Shown here: positions 8,618 through 17,777 of the stretch, one piece after another
How the letters are laid out: each line of letters begins with the position of its first letter
Numbering within the stretch: the first letter of the stretch is position 1
From: Saccharopolyspora indica
GTDB lineage: Bacteria > Actinomycetota > Actinomycetes > Mycobacteriales > Pseudonocardiaceae
DNA: 64,000 nt
Direction of reading: 5' to 3'
Assembly (NCBI RefSeq): GCF_027853965.1
Contig: NZ_JAQGLB010000002.1
Span: forward strand, 620,001-684,000
Program-made: the position numbers and the translations under genes
The notes under the pieces: generated by a model
What the model was told of the DNA's origin: nothing
Databases searched by the model: none
The model's input: only the letters and a program-made list of their open reading frames with translations

Positions 8618-9070
8618 CTAGCCGGGAGCGGTGAAGTACCGGCGAGCCGATCGCGGTGCCCAGACGAGCCCGAGCACCACCAGGTGGAGGGCGTTGTTGA
8701 GGATCACCGACCACTGGAACTGCAGGCCGGCGTCCCAGGAGGCGAAGCTGCCCGCGGTCGCGAGCACCAGCAGGACGGTCAGCGCGATCCGGCCCCAGCG
8801 GCGTCCGCGCAGCGTCGCCGCGGTGAACCAGATCAGCAGCGCGATGCTGATGGCGTGCACCACCCCGGAGTAGGCGATGGCCGCGGCGACGGCGAAGTCG
8901 ACCGCGGTGCCGGTGAGCTCCGGGTTGCTCCGGAGCACCGACGCGCGAGTCGTCCCGGGCGCGAGCGCCATGACCACCGGTAGCGCGGCGTAACCCAGCG
9001 CGAGGACGGCGCATGCCGGGCTGAGCCAGCGGAGCGGAATCGGTCTTTGGTGGTACAACTGTGCTTCCAT
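8618..9070 (-). CDS. Four-helix membrane protein
   Basis: A 150-aa protein with four hydrophobic helices (about residues 15-37, 55-83, 92-110 and 118-138). No enzyme motif. It is divergent from a TetR regulator with only 42 bp between the starts and a palindrome in that gap, so it is very probably the regulator's target. The substrate or stress involved is unknown. Confidence 0.8.
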   Translation of the reverse strand: MEAQLYHQRPIPLRWLSPACAVLALGYAALPVVMALAPGTTRASVLRSNPELTGTAVDFAVAAAIAYSGVVHAISIALLIWFTAATLRGRRWGRIALTVLLVLATAGSFASWDAGLQFQWSVILNNALHLVVLGLVWAPRSARRYFTAPG

Positions 9071-9081
9071 GGTGGATTATG

Positions 9082-9103
9082 TTAGCGAGACCGTGCTAGC
9101 TAA
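9082..9103. promoter_or_regulatory. Candidate TetR operator
   Basis: TTAGCGAGACCGTGCTAGCT with final AA forms an imperfect 22-bp palindrome with perfect outer arms TTAGC/GCTAA. It fills the gap between the divergent membrane protein and TetR genes, so one site could control both promoters. Confidence 0.6.
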
Positions 9104-9112
9104 GATGGCGGA

Positions 9113-9733
9113 ATGCCGAAGTTGATCGACCACCGGAAGCGTCGCGAAGAACTCGCGCTGGCGGCGTGGCAGATCATCCTGCGCGACGGGGTGGCGCAGG
9201 TGTCGGTGCGCGCCGTCGCCGCCGAGGCCGGTCTGTCCGCGGGCTCGGTGCGGCACGTCTTCCCGACCCAGGACGAACTCCTCGTCTTCCTGATGGACTT
9301 CGTCGGCGAGCGGGTGAGCAGGCGGATCTCCGCGCTGCCGCCGCGCGTCACGATCCGGGCGACCGTCGAGGAGGTGGCGGCCCAGCTGCTCCCGCTGGAC
9401 GCGGAGCGCACCGCGGAGATGCAGGTCTCGATCGCCCTGTTCACGGCGGCGAACACCGAGGGCAGGCTCAAGCAGCCCCGCGACGACGCGCACCGCGCGC
9501 TGCGGGGCCTGTGCCGGTGGATGGTCGAGCAGCTGGACAACGGCGTCGACCTGGCCGCGGGCAGCGACGTGGAGGTCGAGGCGTGGCGCCTGCACGCGCT
9601 GCTCGACGGCCTCGCCGTCCACCTCGTCTACGAGCCCGACGAGCAGGGGCCGGACTGGGCGGTGCGCGTCCTCGCCCGCCACCTCGACTCGCTGCGGGCT
9701 CAGGCCAGTTGTTCGGCGAATTCCTCGCCGTAG
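9113..9733 (+). CDS. TetR family transcriptional regulator
   Basis: A 206-aa protein. The N-terminal HTH (residues about 10-55: RREELALAAWQIILRDG, VSVRAVAAEAGLSAGSVRHVFPTQDELL) is typical of TetR; the rest is a helical ligand domain with no recognised ligand. Divergent from the membrane protein at 8618-9070. Its last 34 bp overlap the 3' end of the convergent gene at 9700. Confidence 0.92.
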   Translation: MPKLIDHRKRREELALAAWQIILRDGVAQVSVRAVAAEAGLSAGSVRHVFPTQDELLVFLMDFVGERVSRRISALPPRVTIRATVEEVAAQLLPLDAERTAEMQVSIALFTAANTEGRLKQPRDDAHRALRGLCRWMVEQLDNGVDLAAGSDVEVEAWRLHALLDGLAVHLVYEPDEQGPDWAVRVLARHLDSLRAQASCSANSSP

Positions 9734-10455
9734 CCGACGATCAGCAGGCGCCGTTCGGCGAGCAGCGCGGCCAGCTCGGCCCAGCAGGTGGAGTCGGGTG
9801 CGCCGTAGAGGTGGACGAGGTCGGCGATGACTGCTCGCGCTGCCTCCGGTGTCGGCGCGCTCTCCCGGTCGAAGGCGAGTAGCTCGGCGCCGGTTCCGAT
9901 GTGGCGGTAGCCGTGCGTCGCCATCCTCCGGACCACCGCGTGGTTCTGGAACGTGTCCCAGTCGCCGGTGAAGTAGCCGTTCGGGATGGCCGCGAGGGCG
10001 AGGTCGTCGCGGGCCACCGGCACCCGCTGGACGAGCACCACGTCGTCGAGCGCTCGGTCCGGGTCGCGGTTCAGCTCGACCAGCGCCGCCGCGTCCTGCT
10101 CCCCGCCGGTCCGCGAGCCGGGGAGCGCTTCCCACTCGATGCTCCCGGCGTCGAGGGCCGCGGCGATGTGCGCGGTGCGCGCGTCGTCGGTGCGATGCCT
10201 CGTGGCCGGGTCGTCGCTGTCGTCGGTGTCGAGCCAGAGCCGGTCGTCGAGCGAGGCGTGACCGCTCGTGTAGGCGCACTGGTCGACGTCGTCGAGGGTG
10301 CAGAGGATCCGCGCCGGAGCGTGCGCGGTGCGCAGCTCGTCCAGGACGGCGAGCACTTCGGCGAACGTCTCGACGCCGTCGAGCCGGGCCACCGTGTTGG
10401 AGTTCAGCCGCCCCTGCAGCGCCGGTTCCAGGAGGTCGAAGCGGGTCACCTGCAT
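9700..10455 (-). CDS. Hypothetical protein with internal duplicated-like architecture
   Basis: A 251-aa soluble acidic protein (MQVTRFDLLEPALQGRLNSN...). I do not recognise the family. It contains many Asp-rich stretches (CTLDDVDQC, DTDDSDDPATRHRTDD) and a C-terminal SVR-like tail ALLAERRLLIVGYGEEFAEQLA. It converges on and overlaps the TetR gene by 34 bp, and its upstream gene NrtR is 22 bp away in the same direction, so co-transcription is possible. Confidence 0.7.
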   Translation of the reverse strand: MQVTRFDLLEPALQGRLNSNTVARLDGVETFAEVLAVLDELRTAHAPARILCTLDDVDQCAYTSGHASLDDRLWLDTDDSDDPATRHRTDDARTAHIAAALDAGSIEWEALPGSRTGGEQDAAALVELNRDPDRALDDVVLVQRVPVARDDLALAAIPNGYFTGDWDTFQNHAVVRRMATHGYRHIGTGAELLAFDRESAPTPEAARAVIADLVHLYGAPDSTCWAELAALLAERRLLIVGYGEEFAEQLA

Positions 10456-10476
10456 TCCCGGGATCCTGCCAGAGGC

Positions 10477-11181
10477 CTAGCTCGGCGGGCGGAAGACGGC
10501 GAAGGGGTCGGTGACCTGGAGGTCGCGGCTGGTGAAGCGGAACAGCGCGGGCGGGCGCCCGCCCGCGGGGCCGGCGGGCAGCGTGCGGCCGGTGGGTTCC
10601 AGCGCGCCGCGGCGGGTGAGGACGCGCTGGAGGTTGGTCGGCGCGACCTGGTAGCCGAGCGCCGCGGAGTAGATGCCGCGCAGCTCGGAGACGGTGAACT
10701 CGGCGGGGGCCAGCGCGAAGCCGATGTTGGTGTAGGACAGCTTGGCGCGCAGCCGGTCCCGGGCGGCCAGCACGATCTGCTCGTGGTCGAAGGCCGTCGG
10801 CGGCAGCGCCTCGACCGGGTGCCAGCGGGTGTCGGCGGGGACCTCGGGGTCGACGTCGGAGGGCACCAGGCCGAGGAAGGCGGTGGCCACCACGCGGCGG
10901 TCGGGCACCCGGTGCGGGGCGCTGAACACCGAGAGCTGCTCGACGTGGGAGAGCTTGTGCACGTCGACCTTCTCGGCCAGCTGGCGGCGGATCGAGGTCT
11001 CCACGTCCTCGGTGGCCGCCAGCCGCCCGCCGGGCAGTGACCACCGGTGCACGTCCGGTTCCCGCGCGCGCTGCCAGAGCATCACCTGCAGGTGGTCGTC
11101 GCGGACCTGCAGCACTCCGGCGAGCACTTCGTGACCAGCGTCGCTCTCGTTCGGGTGACCTGCGGTGTTAGGATGTGGCAC
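10477..11181 (-). CDS. nrtR: NrtR, Nudix-related regulator of NAD synthesis
   Basis: A 234-aa repressor that senses ADP-ribose or related NAD metabolites and controls NAD biosynthesis genes. Residues about 15-150 are a Nudix fold; its Nudix box (GGRLAATEDVETSIRRQLAEK) has lost the catalytic REUxEE pattern, as expected for an NrtR that binds but does not hydrolyse. Residues about 150-234 form a winged helix (AEFTVSELRGIYSAALG, TNLQRVLTRRGAL). It is divergent from nadABC across a 23-bp palindrome. Start GTG at 11181 abuts that palindrome, so the transcript may be nearly leaderless. Confidence 0.88.
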   Translation of the reverse strand: MPHPNTAGHPNESDAGHEVLAGVLQVRDDHLQVMLWQRAREPDVHRWSLPGGRLAATEDVETSIRRQLAEKVDVHKLSHVEQLSVFSAPHRVPDRRVVATAFLGLVPSDVDPEVPADTRWHPVEALPPTAFDHEQIVLAARDRLRAKLSYTNIGFALAPAEFTVSELRGIYSAALGYQVAPTNLQRVLTRRGALEPTGRTLPAGPAGGRPPALFRFTSRDLQVTDPFAVFRPPS

Positions 11182-11204
11182 GTTTTCGATTCTAAGGCGA
11201 AAAC
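11182..11204. promoter_or_regulatory. NrtR operator between nrtR and nadA
   Basis: GTTTTCGATTCTAAGGCGAA ending AAC is a 23-bp palindrome with perfect 7-bp arms GTTTTCG/CGAAAAC. It lies directly against the nrtR start and 76 bp before nadA, the right place for NrtR to repress both. Confidence 0.72.
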
Positions 11205-11279
11205 CTCGGAGCGGTTGATCCGGGGTGTGGAACGGACCTCCCCGGCCTGCCGACCGGGGGATCCGGCGAGGAGGACGAC

Positions 11280-12296
11280 ATGGCCGCTACTGCCACCTGG
11301 GAGCGGACCGACGCCGGTTACACGGGAGTGCAGGCCGACGCCGACTGGGCCCGCGAGATCCGCGCGCTGGCCGACGAGCGGGACGCGGTGCTGCTGGCGC
11401 ACAACTACCAGCTGCCCGAGATCCAGGACGTCGCCGACCACACCGGTGACTCGCTGGCGCTGAGCCGCATCGCGGCCAGCAGCAGCGCGAGCACGATCGT
11501 CTTCTGCGGCGTGCACTTCATGGCCGAGACCGCCAAGATCCTCGGTCCGGAGAAGACGGTGCTCATCCCCGATGAGCGCGCCGGCTGCTCGCTGGCCGAC
11601 TCCATCACCGCCGAGCAGCTGCGCGCCTGGAAGGCCGAGCACCCCGGCGCGGTCGTGGTGTCCTACGTCAACACCACCGCCGATGTGAAGGCCGAGACCG
11701 ACATCTGCTGCACGTCCTCGAACGCCGTCGACGTGGTGCGCTCCATCCCGGCCGACCGCGAGGTGCTGTTCTGCCCCGACCAGTTCCTCGGTGCGCACGT
11801 CAAGCGCGAGACCGGCCGGGACAACCTGCACATCTGGGCGGGCGAGTGCCACGTGCACGCGGGCATCAACGGCCCGGAGCTGGCCGAGCGCGCGGCGGCG
11901 AACCCGGACGCCGACCTGTTCATCCACCCGGAGTGCGGCTGCGCGACCTCGGCGCTGTACCTGGCGGGGGAGGGCACCGTCGCCCCGGAGCGGGTGAAGA
12001 TCCTGTCCACCGGCGACATGCTGACCGCCGCCCGCGACACCGGCGCGCGGTCGGTGCTGGTCGCCACCGAGGTCGGCATGCTGCACCAGCTGCGCAAGGC
12101 CGCGCCGGAGATCGACTTCCGCGCGGTCAACGACCGGGCCTCCTGCCGCTACATGAAGATGATCACCCCGGCCGCGCTGCTGCGCTGCCTGCGCGAGGGC
12201 GCCGACGAGGTGCACGTGCCCACCGACGTCGCCGACCGCGCGCGGGCCTCGGTCGAGCGGATGATCGCCATCGGCAAGCCCGGAGGCGGCGAATGA
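11280..12296 (+). CDS. nadA: Quinolinate synthase
   Basis: Condenses iminoaspartate and dihydroxyacetone phosphate to quinolinate, using a 4Fe-4S cluster, in de novo NAD synthesis. The 338-aa protein carries the family blocks [54 protein letters not shown] and [12 protein letters not shown], including the cluster cysteines. It starts at ATG 11280 after GAGGAC and overlaps nadB by 4 bp. It is the first gene of nadABC. Confidence 0.97.
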   Translation: MAATATWERTDAGYTGVQADADWAREIRALADERDAVLLAHNYQLPEIQDVADHTGDSLALSRIAASSSASTIVFCGVHFMAETAKILGPEKTVLIPDERAGCSLADSITAEQLRAWKAEHPGAVVVSYVNTTADVKAETDICCTSSNAVDVVRSIPADREVLFCPDQFLGAHVKRETGRDNLHIWAGECHVHAGINGPELAERAAANPDADLFIHPECGCATSALYLAGEGTVAPERVKILSTGDMLTAARDTGARSVLVATEVGMLHQLRKAAPEIDFRAVNDRASCRYMKMITPAALLRCLREGADEVHVPTDVADRARASVERMIAIGKPGGGE

Positions 12297-13897
12297 GCTG
12301 GGAAGCGGGCGCTGACCTGCTCGTCGTCGGCACCGGCGTCGCGGGCATGACCGCGGCCCTGCGGGCCCGCGAGCTGGGCCTGCGGGTGCTGGTGGTCAGC
12401 AAGGACTCGGTCGACGCGGGCAACACGAGCTGGGCGCAGGGCGGCATCGCCGTGGTCCGGCCCGACGAGCTCGACCCGGGCGACAGCCTGGCAAAGCACG
12501 TCGAGGACACGCTGACCGCGGGCGTCGGGCTGTGCTCGCGCCCGGCGGTGCGGGAGATCCTGGCGGGCGGCGCGGCGGCGATCGACCGCCTGCGCGCGAA
12601 CGGCGCCCGCTTCGACGTCGGAACCGGCGGCGAGCTGGCGCGGACCCGCGAGGGCGGGCACAGCGCGTTCCGCGTGATCCACGCGGGCGGCGACGCCACC
12701 GGAGCTGAGGTCCAGCGCGCGCTCGCCGACGCGGTGCGCGGCGGCGGAATCCCGGTGCTGGAGCAGCACTGCGTGGTCGAGCTGCTGCGCGGCGATGACG
12801 GCTCGATCGCGGGAGCGCTGGCGATGGACGGCGAGAGCAGGCCAGGGGTGCTGCGCGCACCCGCGGTGCTGCTGGCCACCGGCGGCCTCGGCCAGCTCTA
12901 CTCGGCGACCACCAACCCCGAGGTGTCCACTGCGGACGGTGTCGCGCTCGCGCTGCGGGCCGGTGCCACCGTGGCGGACCTGGAGTTCGTGCAGTTCCAC
13001 CCGACGGTGCTCTACACGCCGGGTGGCCCGCGCGGCCGCCGTCCGCTGATCACCGAGGCCGTGCGCGGTGAAGGCGCGGTCCTGGTCGACGTGCGCGGCC
13101 GCCGCGTGATGGCGGGGGAGCACCCGCTGGAGGACCTCGCCCCGCGCGACGTGGTGTCGGCGGCGATCAACCGCCGCGCCGCCGAAACCGGCTCGGAGCA
13201 CGTGTTCCTGGACGCGACCGGCATCGGCGCGGGCTTCGCGGCCCGGTTCCCGACGGTGCACGCGGCCTGCCTGGCGGCCGGGATCGACCCGGTGCGCGAA
13301 CCGATCCCGGTGGCCAGCGCCGCGCACTACTCCTGCGGCGGCGTGATGTCCAGCGTGGACGGCCGGACGTCGGTGTCCGGGCTCTACGCGGCGGGCGAGG
13401 TGGCCTGCACCGGGCTGCACGGCGCGAACCGGCTGGCCTCCAACAGCCTGCTGGAAGGCCTCGTCGTCGGGGCGCGCGCGGCCGAGGCGGTGGCCAAGGA
13501 CCTGTGCTGCGGTCTGCTGACCCGCAAGCCGGTCGGCGAGGTCGGCCCGCCTGCGCTCGCAGTGGTCGACCGCGAGCTGCTGCAGACCACCATGAGCCGC
13601 CACGCGGGCATCGGCCGCTCCGAAGAAGGGCTGGCCGCGGCCACGAAGGCGCTGGACGGCGCGGCGATCGTCCGTCCACTCAGGACCAGGGAAGCGGTGG
13701 AGGACGCGTCGATGCTGATGACCGCGCAGGCGCTGCTCGCCGCGGCCCGGCAGCGGGCCGAGTCCCGCGGCTGCCACCGGCGCTCGGACTTCCCGGACAC
13801 CGACGACCTGCGCTGGCGGCGCAGCACGGTGTTCCGGCTGGACGCGTCGGGCTGGCTCATCCACACCACGGCCGGGATTGCGAGGACGGCGGCATGA
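12293..13897 (+). CDS. nadB: L-aspartate oxidase
   Basis: FAD enzyme that oxidises L-aspartate to iminoaspartate for NadA. 534 aa. N-terminal Rossmann motif [13 protein letters not shown] (residues about 10-22), the [10 protein letters not shown] block, the catalytic region [11 protein letters not shown] and HYSCGGV, FAD-binding [23 protein letters not shown], and a C-terminal helical domain. ATG at 12293 overlaps the nadA stop; nadC overlaps its own stop. Confidence 0.97.
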   Translation: MSWEAGADLLVVGTGVAGMTAALRARELGLRVLVVSKDSVDAGNTSWAQGGIAVVRPDELDPGDSLAKHVEDTLTAGVGLCSRPAVREILAGGAAAIDRLRANGARFDVGTGGELARTREGGHSAFRVIHAGGDATGAEVQRALADAVRGGGIPVLEQHCVVELLRGDDGSIAGALAMDGESRPGVLRAPAVLLATGGLGQLYSATTNPEVSTADGVALALRAGATVADLEFVQFHPTVLYTPGGPRGRRPLITEAVRGEGAVLVDVRGRRVMAGEHPLEDLAPRDVVSAAINRRAAETGSEHVFLDATGIGAGFAARFPTVHAACLAAGIDPVREPIPVASAAHYSCGGVMSSVDGRTSVSGLYAAGEVACTGLHGANRLASNSLLEGLVVGARAAEAVAKDLCCGLLTRKPVGEVGPPALAVVDRELLQTTMSRHAGIGRSEEGLAAATKALDGAAIVRPLRTREAVEDASMLMTAQALLAAARQRAESRGCHRRSDFPDTDDLRWRRSTVFRLDASGWLIHTTAGIARTAA

Positions 13898-14742
13898 CGA
13901 TCGACATCGACGACGCGCGCGAGGTGGTGCGCACCGCGCTGGCCGAAGACCTGCGCTACGGCCCGGACGCGACCACGGTGGCGACGGTGCCCGCCGACGC
14001 GATCGCCGAAGCCGGTTTCAACACCCGGCGCGCCGGTGTGCTCGCGGGCCTGCCGGTGGTGCGGATGGTCCTCGACGAGGTGCTGGGCGCGGACGCCTAC
14101 GCGGTGCTCTCCGAGCGCTCCGACGGCGACGTGCTGGCCCCGGGCGACTGCGCGCTGCGGGTGAAGGCCCCGGTCCGCGGCCTGCTCACGGCCGAGCGCA
14201 CGGCGCTGAACCTGCTGTGCCACCTGTCCGGCATCGCCACCGCCACCGCGGCGTGGGTGGACGCGGTGGCGGGCACCGGCTGCCGCATCCGGGACAGCCG
14301 CAAGACGCTGCCGGGCCTGCGCGTGCTGCAGAAGTACGCGGTCCGCTGCGGTGGCGGCGTCAACCACCGGATGGGCCTGGGCGACGCGCTGCTGATCAAG
14401 GACAACCACGTGGTGGCGGCGGGCTCGGTGGTGGCCGCGGTGCGGGCCTGCCGCGCGCACGCGCCGGAGCTGCCGATGGAGGTCGAGGTCGGCACGCTGG
14501 ACGAGCTCGACGCGGTGCTGGCCGAGGACGTGTCGCTGGTCCTGCTGGACAACTTCACCCCGGACCAGTGCGCGGAAGCGGTCCGCCGCGTCGCCGAGGT
14601 CTCCCCGCGCACGGAGCTGGAGGCCTCCGGCGGCCTCACCCTCGAAGTGGCGGCGGAGTACGCGGAAACCGGAGTCCAGTACCTGGCGGTCGGCGGCCTG
14701 ACCCACTCCTCCCCAGCCCTCGACCTCGGCCTCGACATGTGA
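13894..14742 (+). CDS. nadC: Nicotinate-nucleotide pyrophosphorylase (carboxylating)
   Basis: Converts quinolinate and PRPP to nicotinate mononucleotide, CO2 and PPi. 282 aa. Recognisable blocks are ERTALNLLCHLSGIAT, RDSRKTLPGLR, KYAVRCGGGVNHRMGL, LIKDNH, EVEV and LLDNF with LEASGG. ATG at 13894 overlaps the nadB stop (ATGA). The operon ends at the repeat at 14760. Confidence 0.97.
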   Translation: MTIDIDDAREVVRTALAEDLRYGPDATTVATVPADAIAEAGFNTRRAGVLAGLPVVRMVLDEVLGADAYAVLSERSDGDVLAPGDCALRVKAPVRGLLTAERTALNLLCHLSGIATATAAWVDAVAGTGCRIRDSRKTLPGLRVLQKYAVRCGGGVNHRMGLGDALLIKDNHVVAAGSVVAAVRACRAHAPELPMEVEVGTLDELDAVLAEDVSLVLLDNFTPDQCAEAVRRVAEVSPRTELEASGGLTLEVAAEYAETGVQYLAVGGLTHSSPALDLGLDM

Positions 14743-14759
14743 ATCTCGGGCGGAACACC

Positions 14760-14827
14760 GCTGGTCAGAGCCCGTGAGCGTTTTCTGGTGCCATAGCACC
14801 CCAAAGCACTCACGGGCCCTGACCAGC
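14760..14827. repeat. Inverted repeat, host family 1, second copy
   Basis: GCTGGTCAG and CTGACCAGC arms enclose CCCGTGAGCG, ATAGCACC and CAAAGCACTCACGGG, matching the element at 3601-3690. Located just after nadC, where it could terminate the operon. Confidence 0.72.
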
Positions 14828-14940
14828 AGAAACGTTATCCGGGCGCGTCGCCGTTCGACGGGGTTGCTCACTCGTGGGCGGGGCGGAGATTACTCTTCGT
14901 GGCGGGCAGGTGTCGTTCGCTGGATCGGGGAGGGAACTTG

Positions 14941-15861
14941 GTGAACAGCGCGCAGCCGGAACGGGTTCTTCCGTCGCCGTTGCTGGCGGGGATCGAGCGG
15001 GCTCGGCGGCCCAGCGGGCCGATCGTCGGGGTGCTCGTGGTCGTGGGGTGCCTGCTGGTCGGGCAGACGCTGGCCGCGCTGGTGCTGTTCCCGCTGTTCG
15101 GGGCTTCGGCGGCTGCCGCGCTCGGCGGGGCGATGGAGCTGGCCGATCAGCTCGCGATGCTGCTCAGCTTCGTCGGCATCGCCGGGCTGCTCGCGCTGTG
15201 GATCCGGCTCAAGGAGCGGCGGCCGTTCGGCAGCGTCGGGTTCTTCCCCGCTTCGCGCATCGGCGCGCACCTGGCGATCGGTACCGGAGTGGCCGTGGTG
15301 CTGCTGGGCGTGCCCGTCGGCGTGAACCTCCTCAGTGGACAGTTCGACGTCGGGGCGGTGCACACCGCGCAGGTGGGCGCGGCGTTCGTCGCGCTCATCG
15401 GGTTCGCCGTGCAGGCCAGCACCGAGGAGATCATCACCCGCGGCTACCTGATGCAGGTCACCTTCCGGAAGTGGGGACTGACCGCGGCGGTGGTCCTGCA
15501 GGCCGCGGTCTTCTCGCTGCTGCACGGCACCAACCCGAACGTGACGGTGGTGGCGCTGGTCAACATCCTGCTCATCGCACTGCTGCTGGCGTTCTGGGCG
15601 CTGGCCGAGGGCGGGCTGTGGGGCGTCTGCGCCTTCCACGCGGTGTGGAACTGGTGTCAGGGCAACGTCTACGGCATCCAGGTCTCCGGCATGGACGTCC
15701 GCACGACCATGCTGAGCATCGGCGGAGCCCCGGGCAGCGCCGACCTGCTCACCGGCGGCGGCTTCGGCATCGAAGCCAGCCTCCTCACCACCGCCGTCCT
15801 GGCGATCGGCACGGCCCTCGCGATCCTCGCCTACCGCCGCACCCGATCGGCGTCGAGGTGA
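14941..15861 (+). CDS. CPBP family intramembrane metalloprotease
   Basis: A 306-aa protein with about eight hydrophobic helices. It has all three CPBP (Abi/Rce1-like) motifs: EExxxR in STEEIITRGYLMQ (about residue 160), FxxxH in FSLLHGTNPN (about 190), and HxxxN in HAVWNWCQGN (about 235), which bind metal and catalyse cleavage within the membrane. GTG at 14941 is preferred over GTG 14899 because GGGAGGG lies seven bases upstream. Substrate unknown. Confidence 0.88.
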   Translation: MNSAQPERVLPSPLLAGIERARRPSGPIVGVLVVVGCLLVGQTLAALVLFPLFGASAAAALGGAMELADQLAMLLSFVGIAGLLALWIRLKERRPFGSVGFFPASRIGAHLAIGTGVAVVLLGVPVGVNLLSGQFDVGAVHTAQVGAAFVALIGFAVQASTEEIITRGYLMQVTFRKWGLTAAVVLQAAVFSLLHGTNPNVTVVALVNILLIALLLAFWALAEGGLWGVCAFHAVWNWCQGNVYGIQVSGMDVRTTMLSIGGAPGSADLLTGGGFGIEASLLTTAVLAIGTALAILAYRRTRSASR

Positions 15862-15907
15862 AGGGCACCTTTCGCCGAGTAAGTGGGCGAAGGGTGCCCT
15901 TCACCTC
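15855..15907. repeat. Hairpin repeat, host family 2, copy 1
   Basis: GAGGTGAAGGGCACCTTTCG and its complement make a stem of over 20 bp around GAGTAAGT. The same arms GGTGAAGGGCACCTTTC recur at 16877-16925. It overlaps the stop of the CPBP gene and separates it from a convergent gene, so it may terminate both. Confidence 0.72.
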
Positions 15908-15956
15908 GGCCACCGGGGAGCAAATGCGGTCGGAGGCGCCGTGGTCGAGATGGGCG

Positions 15957-16775
15957 TCAGGGCTTGCGTCCCAGCCCTGCCAGCGTGGTGGTGTCGCGCC
16001 GTGCCAGCTCCGGGTCCTCGGCGTGCCAGTGGCCGGACCGGACCACTCCCGGTTCCACCAGCTCCAGGCCGGTGAAGTAGCCGGCGATCTCCTCCGGCGT
16101 GCGGTGGTTGTACGGGATCGCCCCGGACTCCGCGTAGCGCCGGGCCGCGTCCACCGCTGCGGAGTCGCTGTCGTCGACGTCGAACAGCGCCAGGTAGGAG
16201 CCCGGTGGCAGCGCCGCCAACAAGGTGTCCACAATGGATCGTGCGCGGGCGTACTCGGGGATCAGGCCCATGATCCCGAACAGGATCAGGGCGACCGGCT
16301 GGCCGAAGTCCAGGGCTTCGCGAGCGGCTTCGATGATCGTCTCGGGCTCGTGGACGTCGGCGTGGACGTACCGGGTGGCCCCCTCCGGCGTGCTCGTCAG
16401 CAGCGCGCGGGCGTGGGCCAGCACGAGCGGATCGTTGTCGACGTAGACGATCCGGCATTCCGGGGCGGCCCGCTGCGCGATCTCGTGGGTGTTCTCCGCG
16501 GTCGGCAGGCCGGTGCCGACGTCCAGGAACTGCCGCACCCCGCACTCGGCGACCAGGTGCCGGACCATCCGCCCCAGGCAGCCCCGGCTGGCCTGCGCCG
16601 CCGTCCGCATCCCCGGGAACACCTGCAGGAACTCCTCGCCGGCGGCGCGGTCGACCGCGTAGTGGTCCTTGCCGTCGAGCCAGAAGTTCCAGACGCGGGC
16701 CGCGTGCGGCACGGTCGTGTCCATCTCGCCGGAAACGCTGGACACCCGTATCTGGACGTCCTCGGAATCGGACAT
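15957..16775 (-). CDS. SAM-dependent methyltransferase, DUF574/Methyltransf_19 type
   Basis: A 272-aa protein of an actinobacteria-specific methyltransferase family. The family start (HAARVWNFWLDGKDHYAVDR), SAM motif I FLDVGTGLPTAENTHE (about residue 90), the acidic VDNDPLVLAHARALL, and GIMGLIPEYA are all present. Targets are unknown. It lies between the two copies of hairpin family 2. Confidence 0.88.
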   Translation of the reverse strand: MSDSEDVQIRVSSVSGEMDTTVPHAARVWNFWLDGKDHYAVDRAAGEEFLQVFPGMRTAAQASRGCLGRMVRHLVAECGVRQFLDVGTGLPTAENTHEIAQRAAPECRIVYVDNDPLVLAHARALLTSTPEGATRYVHADVHEPETIIEAAREALDFGQPVALILFGIMGLIPEYARARSIVDTLLAALPPGSYLALFDVDDSDSAAVDAARRYAESGAIPYNHRTPEEIAGYFTGLELVEPGVVRSGHWHAEDPELARRDTTTLAGLGRKP

Positions 16776-16876
16776 GCCGGATTCTCCCTGAAAGCACTGG
16801 ATGACTACTGACGGCTACTGTCTACCGCACTTCCGCCATCCCGTGCAGAGCCCCCGCAGAACCCGCTGGCATCCGC

Positions 16877-16925
16877 GGTGAAGGGCACCTTTCAGCAAGT
16901 AAGTTGCTGAAAGGTGCCCTTCACC
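16877..16925. repeat. Hairpin repeat, host family 2, copy 2
   Basis: GGTGAAGGGCACCTTTCAGC with AA and the complement TTGCTGAAAGGTGCCCTTCA with CC form a 22-bp perfect stem around GTAAG. It ends 4 bp from the stop of the nitrilase gene and shares its arms with 15855-15907; the stem tip differs but stays paired. Confidence 0.75.
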
Positions 16926-16928
16926 GGG

Positions 16929-17720
16929 TCAGAAGCGGCGGTTGGTGAGGACCGGGATGGCTTGGCGGGCCTGGGTCGTCGTGGTCGGGTCGATGTCGAC
17001 GACCTCGATCTCCGGGGCGTCGGCGAGCTGGGTGTGGATCTGGCCGTAGGGGGTGGCGACCAGGCTGTGGCCGATGCCGGTGGGGGCCTTGCCGCTCGGT
17101 TCGCGGCCGATGCTGCGGGGGTCGGCCTGGCCGACGGCCACCACCCAGGACGTGGAGTCCAGGGCGCGGGCGCGGGACAGCAGCTCCCACTGCTCGCGCT
17201 TGCCCTCGCCGGAGCCCCAGGAGGCCGAGGTGATGATGACCTCGGCGCCCTGGTCGGCCAGGGTCGTGTAGAGGCCGGGGAAGCGGATGTCGTAGCAGGT
17301 GGCGAAGCCGATCTTGGTGCCGTCCAGGTCGAGCACGAGGGGCTGGTCGCCGGGGGCGACGGTGTCGGACTCGGCGAAGCCGAAGGCGTCGAAGAGGTGG
17401 ATCTTGTCGTAGCTCGCGTCCAGGCCGCGGCCGGTGATCAGCAGCGTGTTGGTGACCCGGCCGTCGGGGGCTGGGGTGAACATGCCCGCCACCACCGCGA
17501 TGCCGGCCTCATCGGCCAGGCGCCGCACCTCGGTGGCCCACGGTCCGTCCAGCGGTTCGGCCAGCGGGCCGAGCTTGACGCCGAAGCACGCCATGGTCGC
17601 TTCCGGGAACACCGCGAGGTCGGCGCCGCCCTCGGCGGCCCGCCGGATGCCGTCGGCCACCAGCTCCAGGTTGGCCTTCGGGTCCGGGCCGGTCACGATC
17701 TGGCACAACGCAATCCGCAT
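16929..17720 (-). CDS. Nitrilase-superfamily carbon-nitrogen hydrolase
   Basis: Soluble amidohydrolase of 263 aa. The catalytic triad is visible: Glu in VFPEATMA (about residue 43), Lys in YDKIHLFDAFG (about 110) and Cys in FATCYDIRFPGLY (about 146), followed by the conserved ASWG. ATG at 17720 is chosen because GGAGG lies six bases before it. Together with a divergent GntR/FCD regulator and an MHS transporter it suggests a catabolic locus for an amide or organic acid; the substrate is not deducible. Confidence 0.88.
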   Translation of the reverse strand: MRIALCQIVTGPDPKANLELVADGIRRAAEGGADLAVFPEATMACFGVKLGPLAEPLDGPWATEVRRLADEAGIAVVAGMFTPAPDGRVTNTLLITGRGLDASYDKIHLFDAFGFAESDTVAPGDQPLVLDLDGTKIGFATCYDIRFPGLYTTLADQGAEVIITSASWGSGEGKREQWELLSRARALDSTSWVVAVGQADPRSIGREPSGKAPTGIGHSLVATPYGQIHTQLADAPEIEVVDIDPTTTTQARQAIPVLTNRRF

Positions 17721-17749
17721 AACCATCCTCCACAACCGTTACCATTGTT

Positions 17750-17770
17750 TTGTATACCAGCGATATGCAA
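17750..17770. promoter_or_regulatory. Candidate GntR operator
   Basis: TTGTATACCAGCGATATGCA with final A is an imperfect palindrome (TTGtATacC / GatATgCAA), resembling FadR/FCD-type GntR sites. It lies 30 bp upstream of the nitrilase start. Confidence 0.5.
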
Positions 17771-17777
17771 GAAGGGT

